Source: Acanthosoma haemorrhoidale
Taxonomy: Eukaryota; Arthropoda; Insecta; Hemiptera; Acanthosomatidae
DNA: 64,000 nt
Direction: 5' to 3'
Assembly: GCA_930367205.1 (NCBI GenBank)
Contig: OV884015.1
Span: 3,968,001 to 4,032,000, forward strand
Shown here: positions 11,741-21,600 of the stretch, in pieces
Position numbering within the stretch: position 1 is the first letter of the stretch
How the letters are laid out: every line of letters begins with the position of its first letter
Program-made: the position numbers and the translations under genes
Notes under the pieces: generated by a model
The model's database searches: none
The model's input: only the letters and a program-made list of their open reading frames with translations
What the model was told of the DNA's origin: nothing

Positions 11741-12851
11741 GACATGGGTTGAGTGAATATAAGTAATAATTTATTAACCATACATTAAGTACATTTAGGT
11801 CACAAGTTATATAGGTTAGCTTAATATTGTCAGCCGGCTTTGTTCATTTAATAGAGATAACAAAACCATATGACACTCTCCTCTAAAAAGGTTATTTATC
11901 TACAGATAAAATTTAGGATGGTTGATCTCAAATTGAGTGGTCTGGTTTAAATTCCTCAATAGTTGCTTTCATGACATTTTCGGGTGTACTTCACAACGTT
12001 TGCTTGGCATATTGACAGAGAATATGTCTGTAACACGATTTAGATCATATTAAAGATTGCCATGATTACTTTCAACGGGTCAGAAAACTAGTCAAGTTGG
12101 GTCTTCAAAAACTATATCTGGATTGGGGAAAACACCAGGAAGCTTATTCGCGTTTGTGTCGGAGATTTGAGAAAGAAGCGTTTGCGATCGATCTTCCCAA
12201 GCTCGAGCTGGTATCGGTGCAGGGTTAGAGGCAGTAGGGCACATCAACACTACGCCTCTAGGATGGCTTGGTAATTATGGTTCTGTTGTATATGTGAAGC
12301 ATCCAACATGGATGGTAAAGCTGACAAACATATACACCCATCGCTTGTTGCAATTGCAGTAGTGTGTACTAAGCTGTCTTTCACAACAGAGAGGCCTATT
12401 ATGTCTGTTATCATGGAGTTGATTTGAAGCGGACCGATTCTATAAAAGCTGCATCATTGTTGAAACAAGGATTTAAATAGTGGATGTTTTGGGGTTCTCA
12501 AGTCAATTTTTCCACACTCGCAGTTAAAACTTAAATATGTTTATGCACGAGCGTCATTCAGTAAGTAGCTCACGCTTTTATTTTCAAGGCTTTAAGAAGT
12601 GTTGTCGTCACACATTTGATGACAAAAATCCCCATCAAAAAGTAAATGCTTCACCAACCATATTATTTATGATAAGGGAAAGTGTCAATACCACGGATTG
12701 TGTTCATCTTACTTTTAAAAGACGCTAAGTGTGGAAAGTACAAACAGAGCGATGTTGAATTTTGTCTCCAACCGGAAGTACGTGAAATCCTCTCGAGATA
12801 GTAGTTGGTTCATCCAAAATGTGACGTGCCGAGATATGTTCAATTAGTCCA
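11741..12851. other. AT-rich non-genic sequence
   Basis: Nothing recognised between the first two R-A copies. Confidence 0.4.
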
Positions 12852-13199
12852 TAAGTTTTATAATGCTAAGACTATTATAATGCTAAAAGTAGAAGCAAGC
12901 TCCTTCTACTGTATACCTGCCTCGTGACTTGATGGAAGTCACTGATGGTTCCTGTTATTTTTAAGTAAGCAACCGCATCCCTCCAAGACCTCCCTACTTC
13001 CCAGAATCTTATCCTTTTCTTTTACATATATGTCTCAGCTTTAGCCCCAGACCCCACTCGTTCCTAGACATTCCACACAGTATGTAGTAACGTAACTCTT
13101 AATATTTGTGTATACCAGTGTTTTGCTTGTACTTCCTAATAAAGCTTTTCTTTCTTTTCTTTTAAAAGACTCTCCTCCACAAAGATTATTTAACTCATA
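12852..13199 (+). repeat. Dispersed repeat R-A, copy 2 (most complete)
   Basis: About 348 bp from AAGTTTTATAATGCTAAG to CAAAGATTATTTAACTCATA. It contains all shared R-A blocks in order and an AATAAAGC signal near 13139. The two extremities resemble an imperfect inverted repeat (ATGAGTTTTATAAT at one end of the family, ATGAGTTAAATAAT reading inward from the other). This suggests a non-autonomous terminal-inverted-repeat element, but an internal polyadenylation signal also fits an LTR or retroposon. Class unresolved. Confidence 0.8.
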
Positions 13200-13781
13200 G
13201 ACCAAGAGGAGTCACATAGGTCGAGGTAATATCTGTAGGGCTGCCTCGGTTTGACGTAGCCATGGTTATGCTAAAGTATGCTGTTCTTATAATAACTTAT
13301 TGTACCGGCTAACGTCAAATACAAAATAGCTTGAACACTCACCTAGGATGTTTAACATTTATTAGCGCCCTGTGTCCATAAACAAGTGTTAGTATGAATC
13401 AAGTCTTAAGCCATACAGTGTAGTATTTGCATAAATAGCTCTGCCGAATGGTGATTTACAGTTCCTAAGAATGTAGGAAAAGCGTGCTGGTTGGAATGCT
13501 ACTGGTCTGGTGAATATAAATAAACATTAGCCTTGAAATTTACGGGCGTTGAAATTCCTTATCCAAGCTACACTTAGCGTCTTTTAACAGTAAATAGCCT
13601 GAGAATAGAATTGCTTCTATTAGCTGAAGATGTTACTGGGTAAAGGGATCATTTTCCACCCGACGAGGATAACATCTGATATGACTTGTTTGGGCTCTTA
13701 AAGGACCCGATAGAATTTGGCGACGGGGCCGTTCTCATCGCCGAAACAGTTCCGGGACATTTTCAATTACTCGCGGCTGTT
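13200..13781. other. Non-genic sequence
   Basis: Nothing recognised. The last bases border a 329-bp tandem duplication. Confidence 0.35.
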
Positions 13782-14439
13782 GAAGTTGACATGGAATTCA
13801 AAACTTATAATTAAAAGTATGCCGCTTTTCACTGATTATGTGTTAATCTAACAATTTATTTTAAATAAAACTATTATCGATTGAGTAGTAAATACTAGGG
13901 GGACCGGAAAGTAATGTCGTTTTTTTTACATTAAATTCAAACAGATAAATTTTTAACAAGTTTTTGTTTTCGATCAATGATGTAATCACCCTCGTTATTA
14001 GCAACCTTTTTCCATCTAGTGTGCAAATTTTCAATGCCGAATCGATCAAAATCAATTGGTTTTTGTGTAAAATATCTGGAGATGGCATTTTGGACATTAT
14101 CCAAATTTTGGAAGTTGACATGGCATTCAAAACTTATAATTAAAAGCATGCCGCTTTTCACTGATTATGTGTTAACCTAACAATTTATTTTAAATAAAAC
14201 TATTATCGATTGAGTAGTAAATACTAGGGGGACCGGAAAGTAATGTCGTTTTTTTTACATTAAATTCAAACAGATAAATTTTTAACAAGTTTTTGTTTTC
14301 GATCAATGATGTAATCACCCTCGTTATCAGCAACCTTTTTCCATCTAGTGTGCAAATTTTCAATGCCGAATCGATCAAAATCAATTGGTTTTTGTGTAAA
14401 ATATCTGGAGATGGCATTTTGGACATTATCCAAATTTTG
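13782..14439. repeat. 329-bp tandem duplication including a mariner end and its flank
   Basis: 13782-14110 and 14111-14439 are aligned at a constant offset of 329 with only a handful of single-base differences (for example ATGGAATTC versus ATGGCATTC near the start). Each copy carries ~115 bp of flanking DNA, the element end GGACCGGAAAGTAATG (13901 and 14230) and the transposase C-terminus. Because flank and element are duplicated together, the event followed insertion. Confidence 0.92.
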
Positions 14440-15120
14440 AAATTTTTACCACTTAGAAAATGTAGCGATCGGAATAAATGGAAATCCGATATCAGATGAG
14501 TATGGTGGTTAAGGCAATACCTCCCACCCCAATTCATAAATTTTTTCCAGGGTTCTTGAGGAAAAAATAGGCGCAATGGGGTCTTGCATTACCGTGTTGC
14601 AGAATAACGCCTTTTTTATTGATAACCGCTGGGCAATTTTCAATTGATTGATTTACTCGATCCAATTGTTCACTGTACAGATCTGCATTCACAGTTTTTC
14701 CAGGTATCAGCGATGAACGACCCCGCGAATACTCCACCAAACACACAAAAGCGCCTTTTTGGAGTGTAAACCTGGCTTAGCTGTACTTCGTGCCGATTCA
14801 GAGAGATTTTTGGATTATCATTGAAGACCCACTTTTCACCTCCAGCCTCACCCACTATACTCGTCCGATATTGCGTCATCGGATTTCCATGAATTTCTAT
14901 CGCTAAAAATTTGAAAACTTGGATGATGTCAAAAATGCCTTCTCCAAATATTTTGCACAAAAACCAATTGATTTTGATCGATTCGACGTTGAAAATTTCC
15001 ACACTAGATGGCAAAAGGTTGCTGATAACGAGGGTGATTACATTATTGATTAAAGACAAAAACTTGTCAACAATTTATTTTTCGATTTTTATGTAAAAAA
15101 AACACATTACTTTCCGGTCC
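13901..15120. mobile_element. Rearranged mariner-like element with a 3' end at both outer termini
   Basis: The left outer end GGACCGGAAAGTAATG (13901, repeated at 14230) and the right end CATTACTTTCCGGTCC (15105-15120) are exact inverted repeats. The left part is a minus-strand transposase 3' end. The catalytic core follows on the minus strand at about 14440-14876. The sequence at 14877-15120 is a plus-strand copy of the transposase C-terminus and 3' UTR. The 5' half with the N-terminal DNA-binding domain is missing and replaced by an inverted copy of the 3' end. Confidence 0.85.
13950..14905 (-). pseudogene. Mariner-like transposase core and C-terminus, broken
   Basis: Minus-strand pieces in several frames give, in order: EKWVFNDNPK with the preceding residues reading GG where the family has GD (first catalytic Asp apparently lost); TPKRRFCV; GKTVNADLYSEQLDRVNQS; and VILQHGNARPHC, where the family's second catalytic Asp in QHDNARPH is Gly. 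These are followed by EKIYELGWEVLP, SDFHLFRSLHFLSGKNF (third acidic region), and a C-terminus with NLDNVQNAISRYF and RWKKVANNEGDYIID. The motif set matches the mauritiana/cecropia-like side of the mariner family. The C-terminus is present twice in tandem on this strand and once more inverted at 14877-15056 on the plus strand. With two catalytic residues changed and no N-terminus, it is dead. Confidence 0.85.
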
Positions 15121-15233
15121 TCTATTATTATTTAGGTTTCCCAGCTGCGGTACAATGGTGATTTGACGTAACGTCGATGAAGGAAGAAATACAAGTACGA
15201 GTATATTCATAATATTATTTTATTTTTTTGCAG

Positions 15234-15320
15234 ACTGTCTTAGCCATTCTGGCCTTGGTTTCGTTCGTCATGGCTCGAGGAATAATTTCTATAAAAACGA
15301 CAAAGGCCGACAGAGCTTAG
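15234..15320 (+). CDS. Candidate second exon encoding a signal-peptide-like segment
   Basis: A strong acceptor-like site (TATTTTTTTGCAG at 15221-15233) precedes an open stretch reading TVLAILALVSFVMARG, then about 12 more residues and a TAG at 15318. In many insect secreted and cuticle proteins a tiny first exon (Met-Lys) is followed by an exon that begins with just such a hydrophobic signal core ending in a small-residue cleavage site (here VMA|RG). No first exon or downstream exons were found. The stop only 14 residues after the hydrophobic core suggests a pseudoexon or a frame change. Coding status is uncertain and the product unknown. Confidence 0.25.
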   Translation, partial: TVLAILALVSFVMARGIISIKTTKADRA

Positions 15321-15416
15321 CCTTCGCTGTACGTACTTGGTGGGATCCTCGTTGCTATCCATCCTATAAACCATGTTGGAACAATCCAACGAGTAAAAAC
15401 AATCGAGTTTTCATTC

Positions 15417-15509
15417 ATGGCTAATTTTCCGGCTATGACAAAGCGCAGATTGAACAGACATGTAACGACGCACCATACAGAAGAGAAGCCTCATCAGTGC
15501 CCTTGTTAA
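15417..15509 (+). pseudogene. C2H2 zinc-finger fragment
   Basis: A short frame contains RLNRHVTTHHTEEKPHQCPC, which matches the C2H2 arrangement of the two zinc-binding His (H-x4-H), the inter-finger linker H-T-x-E-K-P and the first Cys pair of the next finger (C-P-C, abnormal spacing). The Cys pair before the first helix is missing and a TAA ends it at 15507. It is probably a remnant of a zinc-finger gene or retrocopy; it follows the exon-like piece at 15234 but the two need not be related. Confidence 0.5.
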
Positions 15510-16458
15510 AACAGTATATACAGGACATCACTTGCTCAAATCTCACTCCATCCTTAAGGAAAAGTTTATTTTATGTGAATTGAAAGAGACTTTCTGATTT
15601 CTGTCCAGACGCCCTCGCCATCTAGGCTGTCCTTGTCACCTCCAGCGGATTCGGTCCCGTTCAGTCAAATCTCCTTCCTTCGAGTGAGGCCAATCTACAA
15701 CTCGGGACTGACATAACAATTTATGAGCCGGCTAGAGATAGTTTGTCCTTGCGAAACGAAATCTCAGGTTTAATCTTCAGAGCAAACAGCTGGGGTAATA
15801 TAATTGTCGCGCCGTTTCTTACACAATTGCTGCTAATTGTGAAATTTCTTCTAGCAAATAATTCCAGGCTGAAATAATGTAATTTTCAACATTTAAACCA
15901 CCTTCATGACACAAAAGAACAAAATGAAAAATAATATTCTCACCATAAATATTTATTTTGTTTTTGACATCATACAATTGTCAACGGTTCGCCTACTCAG
16001 AGGACAGCGAATGAAAAACCATTCTCTACTAATTCGTTAAACTTTTCCAATCTTATACATAATTACTTGTTACTTATAAATATTATAATATTTGTTGTCA
16101 TGATAAATAAGTTTTAATTTATTCAGATGGCCGGGGCTTCATCGTATAGATTTCTTAACGTTTTCTCTTTGCTTGTTTTTTCCACTAATTTATCAAATTG
16201 TTCAGTCTAATCCTAATCGAAAGTTATCAAACTTAGGAACTAAAATCCTGAAAATTCTCTTTTAAAGTAATTTTTTATTGCTAGCCTAAGAAAAAAAAAA
16301 AATAGAGGGATCAGACTCAAACTGTCCTGTTGTATTTTTAGACTGCCAGCTAGGCTGTTTGTTCGTATGATCTCCAACCTTACCGGCAAGTAAGATTTTG
16401 AAGGAGTTAGATGATTAAACTTAATTAAAGTATAAGTAGATTATTTGTTGTATGTAGT
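15510..16458. other. AT-rich non-genic sequence
   Basis: No gene recognised. It contains one half of a short repeated segment (16066-16136, listed separately). Confidence 0.35.
16066..16136 (+). repeat. Short repeat ending in TTTATTCAGATGGCCGG, copy 1
   Basis: Matches 22533-22582. Both have ACTTGTT.CTTATAAATATTATAATAT, a variable AT spacer and the same acceptor-like TTTATTCAG followed by ATGGCCGG. After the ATG the two diverge (short frames MAGASS.. and MAGVNL..). It may be a dispersed repeat terminus or an acceptor-plus-start module; function unknown. Confidence 0.45.
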
Positions 16459-16575
16459 CGATAGTGTAGTGATGCTACAGGAAATACAAAATAATTTGTA
16501 AATAGATTCACCTGAGGATCTATAATTTTATATAATTATCTGGAAATTTAAAGGGGCTATGAAAGAAAAAAAACA
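16459..16575 (+). mobile_element. LINE 3' tail fragment (copy e)
   Basis: Nearly the same sequence as the reverse complement of 46609-46715. Both have GATGCTACAGGAAATACAAA, TTTGTAAATAGATTC, GAGGATCTATAATT and TTTAAAGGGGCTATGAA followed by an A-rich tail. In copy d this sequence lies downstream of reverse-transcriptase C-terminal codons, which identifies it as a LINE 3' UTR. No coding part is present here. Confidence 0.65.
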
Positions 16576-16888
16576 AAAAAACAAATGTAGACGATACAAG
16601 AAAATTTATAAAAAGTACAAGAAACTGGAAATGAACATATATTGGAGGCAGACAACTGTGTGTGGGAATCGAGTCACAAACAAGAACCACTTAAGTTAAT
16701 GGGGTAGTGAAATTAAAAGGCTTTCATGTGTAATGATAATTAAATGAAATGGCCATAATGATGGCGGGGACGAATGGGCGCCCGTGTGTACATATCACGA
16801 GATGGGGGGGGGGAGGGTTCACAATAGTTATCGGGATGGTTTGACATCGTCATTTACTTCATTTTTCGGTTGCCGTCGTCTTGTGCCA
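16576..16888. other. Non-genic sequence with G-run
   Basis: Nothing recognised apart from a G-rich run at about 16803-16816. Confidence 0.3.
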
Positions 16889-18060
16889 GCTAAACAATCT
16901 TGTAGAGGGGAGTCTTTTAAAAAACTTTATTATGAATTACAAGCAAAACACTATATATACAACACTATATACACTGACAGGCAAAAAATTCCAGTCACTT
17001 GTAAACAAATTGTATTTGTATATAATACATGGTAATTGTATATAATACTTATTATTTATTGAATTTATAAAATCGTTTTTACCTTTAATAAGGTTTTTAA
17101 CGTTTATTAAATGAGTCTTTGTTTAAAAAATTAAAATCAAAATGTGAACTGCTAAGAAGCATGAATAAAATATTGAAAAATAACCATTTTTATGCTAAAA
17201 GAAATTAATGACAGAATCATTAATAATCAAATCGATTGAAGACGCCTCGGCATACTTTCCACCAGTCGGGAAATGTTCCTTTGCTGGAGGTTAGCCCATT
17301 CTTCCCGAAGAGCCCTTCCAAGGTCCTGCAGAGTATCAGGAAGTGCTGAATGCGCTATTATTCCTCTTCCGAGGTTATCCCATAAATGCTCGACAGGGTT
17401 CAAATCTGGAGAACGTGCTGGTCAGGCTAAGACCTCAATGTTGTGGTGATGAAGGAACGTCTGTACTATGCGAGCGACATGTGGACGTGCATTAGAAATG
17501 AATGATCGCTGATTTCGATGAGGATAGGCAACACATGAGGTTCCAAAATCTCATCTACATAGCGAGTGGCCGTCAAAGACCCTCCACGAGCAACAACCAA
17601 TTCTGTGCGGCACTCCATTGAAATCCCAGCCCACACCATTAAGGAACCACGTTGAAAAGGTTGGCTCTGGGTGAAATTACAGGCTGCATACCTTTCATTT
17701 CTTCTTCTCCACACTCTTTCACGCCCGTCTGGAGATCGTAGAGCAAATCTATCTAGATGAATCTTCATCTGTAAAAAGTACAGCACACCATTCTTCCATA
17801 GTCCAATGACTTTCTCGAGCAAAATCCAGCCGTGTAACCCTGTGAGTTCTGGTCAATTCTGGTCCTCTTACTGGGCGAAAAGCCATTAGTCCATACTCAT
17901 TTAATCTTCTCGGAGCAGTACGTTCAGAAATTTGCACACCTCGAACAGTGTTAAAATAACAGGAAACATCAGTTACTTCGATGAAGTCACGAGGCAGGTA
18001 TACAGTTCTGCTCAAGCCCCTTCTACTTGTTCTTAAGATTATCTTAGCATTATAAAACTC
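16889..18060 (-). repeat. R-A repeat (copies 3/4) split around a Tc1 fragment
   Basis: The R-A 3' end (antisense) is at 16889-16960 (CTTGTAGAGGGGAGTCTTTT, then CTTTATTATGAATTAC). The R-A 5' end is at about 17959-18060 (CTCAAGCCCCTTCTACTTGT, AGCATTATAAAACTC). Between them is a decayed Tc1 transposase. The middle of R-A is missing, so this is either an insertion with deletion or two R-A fragments brought together. Confidence 0.6.
17227..17958 (-). pseudogene. Tc1-like transposase (DD34E type), 5'-truncated, with stop and lost catalytic Asp
   Basis: Minus-strand reading begins in the HTH-to-catalytic region (GVQISERTAPRRLNEYGL) and continues to WTMEEWCAVLFTDE, which carries the first catalytic Asp. 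After a frame change follow LRSPDGRERVWRRRNERYA, GSLMVWAGIS and LTATRYVDEIL. The second catalytic site reads ISNARPHVARIV where the family has DNARPHVA, so its Asp is replaced by Ser. The third reads SPDLNPVEHLWDNL with Glu kept. A TGA replaces a Trp codon just before PARSPDLN. The natural C-terminus ends at 17227. A CACTGACAGGCAAAAAATTC sequence near 16978 may be the 3' inverted end. The 5' part is missing and the frame runs without a start into R-A sequence. Confidence 0.88.
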
Positions 18061-20184
18061 TCGATTCTGTCATTTTCACTTATGTTTTATTTAGATGAAT
18101 TCATTTAGAAATGTTCTGTTAGGATTAGGTCAAAACATTGTTAAACGTCTGTGAAAAGCTAACGTAACGTAAACTACTGGGCTTTGATTTCAAAGAGAAA
18201 CTTCACCAAAGGACGTATTATATTAAATTAAATTGATAGTGGCCTGTTGTGGTTGATGACAAATATGGCTTTGAATCCTCGTGTAACGTAGATAATATCC
18301 AGCTAGAATAGAATAGTGCCTAATTGGTAAGTATGTCATCTTGATGGGGGAATAGAAGATGAATGAATGATTGTTGATCGGTGCAATATGATGGTTCTGC
18401 TCGATAGAACGTTCTAGATCTTCATTCGATACCTTCGGAATATCGATATATTTTATCTGTCCCTATCAATCCCCTTATCGAGTGTACCGGCACAACTGGT
18501 CGCTTAAATGTTTTGTTGGATTTTGATCAATATGTTGGCATATAACCCTAATCAAAGTATATGAAACCCTGTAATAATAATCTTTCTTTTCAGTTACATA
18601 TTGTTGGGTCTAGTACAGTGGGGTGAAAATATGTTACTTTAAACCTCTGCTAAATGTGTCAAACCGTGATCCGATATTCAGATTTCACGGCGCTTACTCG
18701 TTCAATCTTATTTAAATGTGTCTGAGAGCTACTGGCTAAAGACGATACTGGAAACGTAGCTACTGTTTTGTGAATTCTATCCATGTGAACTATGTTGGGG
18801 ATGACACCTTTGTGATCTCACCTTTGCCTTCGATGTCTTGGGAGGATTTGTGCATTCCTATGACCCTACACACGTCTATGTAACCAAGTACACTTGAGTG
18901 GATTGTGCTCAAGTATAGTGTATTAGACAACATGGTTTTTATCTACATCATATGATCTGTATACTTGTCTTTAAAATGAGAATTTGCTTCCTGCCCACCA
19001 TGCTGGTGGAACTTGGCCTGCCCCTGGGGTTTTGTTGGGTGGGTTTGGTTGTCGTGCTCTATCGTGACCATTAGTCGCTGTTTCAGCAATCTAAAAACCC
19101 CAGAACACCTTTACAAATCTCTTTCCAAGTGATATAAAGCAATAAAAAACAACAACACTGATATACTTCCGCCTAGTTAACGTTTATCTTCGTATTTTTA
19201 GTATTTACGCCAGCTCATTATGCTTAAAAGCAGATCTGCAGTTTCCACCAATGGCTGCAATTCTATTCGTGCTATAAAATATGAACGAGCATGACGCGGA
19301 GACTTAATCGTCCGGCCACTTTAATCAATTAGCTAATGATGTACAGTTCCGGGTGTTATTTTATTAAGTGGATCTTTTTTATTCTTACAATTTGTTTTTA
19401 GTGCTTTTAGAATTTTAATGAAATGATTTTCTAATGACAATTTAAATTGAGCCGTTAATGATTTATATTGATTTTTGAAGCTAAGACAGTGCTTATAATT
19501 AGTGTTTTGGCTCGCGTGGAAATCCTAACGATGAGTTTCATTGTCCCATCTTTAAGTTGTGGTTGAATACGTGCTCTAGGTATTATCTCGTTGAGACAAA
19601 CATTTGCCGGGTGTTTATTTATCCCAATCTTTGAACTGGACAAATCTATACATTTCCAGAATGCTCTACACTAGTCTAATCGTTCTTTCTAGTCGAGTAC
19701 ACTTGGCTAATTTTACATCGAAACATCTTATTTTTTACCATCCTTGTTTACGAGGGCTGAACTTGCCTTAAGATTTAAAGGGAATCGGAAGAGTCACTGT
19801 TGATCTCAGTGACACAGACATTAGTAGATTTGACGCTAATGTTTGTTGTTTTAGATTATTTTAAATGTCACCCTTTTCCCAGTCCATAAATTCGATTGCT
19901 TTACCCCATAAATCATATTCGTACCAAGTATAGTAGTTTAACCATACAAACCACCGACCGAAAGGTGTTACGCCGAAATAAACCAAACACTATATATATG
20001 TATATATCATAAATGAAAGGAAAATGCCCGATGGGAGGAGCAAGGTATACCTGAGTATACTATTTATATTTGAGTATACTTTTTATATTTGAGTATACTC
20101 CAAAATCACTTAATGTTTTTTGAGGAATCCTGGCTCTGAAATAAAGCTCTCGAAAAAAAGAAGAAATTAGCACATTTATTAATC
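18061..20184. other. AT-rich non-genic sequence
   Basis: No gene recognised. About three copies of a ~23-bp unit containing TTTGAGTATAC lie at 20046-20101. A GC-richer pocket at 18985-19100 ends in an A-rich tail near 19150, which could be an old retroposed sequence, but no parent is recognised. Confidence 0.35.
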
Positions 20185-20590
20185 ATGGTGTGCCGTCGGT
20201 GGGCGAGTCCACCGAAGAAACATCAAGTTTTTTTGACTCGTTGCAGCACCTAACAAACCCAGTGTTTAACACTGTGACCCAACCACCATTCCTACATCGA
20301 TGGCAACAGACTGTCAGAGAAAATCAGGTTAAGATTTTGTTGTTGGATGCCAGTAAGTTTTAAGTCTATGATTCATAAGGTGAGCCCCATCACTTAAATT
20401 CAGTTTAGACAATCAAAGTACATTATACTTTTGTAACATTCACAAATCGCAATGTAAAATTAGTGAAAATTGTAGCCAAATATAAACAGGGCATATAATA
20501 TCCTACTGTAAATAGATCATTTGTGTAGAATCTATAATTATTTCCATAATTTATAATAACAAGGGGATATGAAGAGAAAAAAATGTTTTA
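20185..20590 (+). mobile_element. Jockey-like LINE 3' end (copy c)
   Basis: It begins in the polymerase C-terminal codons at GGTGTGCCGTCGGTGGGCGA (GVPSVGE), aligned with copy a at 7400. It continues through CATCAAGTTTTTTTGACTCG and the conserved AAGGTGAGCCCCATCAC at 20378-20394. It ends near 20580 with TAATAACAAGGGGATATGAA and an A-rich tail. Frameshifted and 5'-truncated. Confidence 0.68.
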
Positions 20591-21029
20591 TTTAATTGTT
20601 CTGGGTTGATTTAAGTTAATATTTGAACTAAATACTGTTTTATTTATTTGAGTTTAATCGTAGGTTTGTTATACAAATAATTCAACTATTAATAAGACAT
20701 ATGCCGGTTAAACATTCGACACAAACCTCATTTTTTCACAAGGATCTATGTGATGCACATATACATAGCATGTTGACTCGTTGCCCAATCATAAAAGTTG
20801 TAATAAAAATCCAACAACTGTTTTTCATCCAACCTAAGTGGATCTCCCAACAAAACGTTTAACTCAATGCTGTATTGAGGACTAGCAATTAACTCACTGT
20901 AAATGTCTGTACTTTTTATCGTTACTAAAGTGTAAAATTAAAGTAAAACCATTGTCAAAAAACAAACTGGAGAAAAGATCACTAAAATAGCGGCACGATA
21001 TTTTATTTTTTTTAAAGGCTGTCCTTTTT
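20591..21029. other. AT-rich non-genic sequence
   Basis: Nothing recognised. Confidence 0.3.
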
Positions 21030-21600
21030 AAAAGCCAAAATGAAAGTGAAAACTGTCATATTAGCCTCAGAGAGGAAATTCTGGAACGTCCTCTTGGTCT
21101 TTTCCCAGATGGTCGGGCCTCTAGAACTTTCTTTGGTTCTCTTTCATCTCCCATGGCCCCCGTGGCCAAACCACTTCAGCTGTCCGGATTCGAGTGTGGT
21201 CTTTAGTTCTGTCACCTCAAACTGTTCTCTTATTTGAACATTTCTGATGCAATCCCTTCTTGTCTTCCCAACCGCTCTCCTCAGAAACTTCATTTCTGCT
21301 GCAGTAATGCGGCTGGCTTGCTTATCAAGCATTATCCAGCTTTCACTTCCATATGTAAGGGTCAGGAGATAAACCGATTTGTAAATGTGCCTTTTAGTCT
21401 CCATACCTACTTCTCGGTGTCCGATTATACTATTGGAGATCTGGTAGTAAACTTGATTGGCTTTAGCAATTCTATGGGATATCTCTGGGCCAATCTTACC
21501 AGAGGGACCGTTATAGTCCCTAGGTAGGTAAACTCCGGCACCACTTCCAATTCCTCCCCATTGCAGATTAGATGGACGTCTTCTTGATTTTTTATGGTTT
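21030..21600 (-). pseudogene. RTE-like non-LTR reverse transcriptase, C-terminal fragment
   Basis: Minus-strand translation gives EDVHLICNGEELEVVPEFTY then LGTI (near 21590-21500). After a frameshift it reads GPSGKIGPEISHRIAKANQV, YYQISNSIIGHREVGMETKR, IYKSVYLLTLTYGSESW and ITAAEMKFLRRAVGKTRRD. The pattern (F-Y-L-G, I--RI-KA, K---YKSV----L-YGSE-W, E-KFLRR--G-TR-D--RN) is the region after the catalytic centre in RTE/craniofacial-development-protein-2-like LINE polymerases of insects. The catalytic motif itself is absent. There is a frameshift near 21500 and no intact start. A decayed 5'-truncated insertion. Confidence 0.8.
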
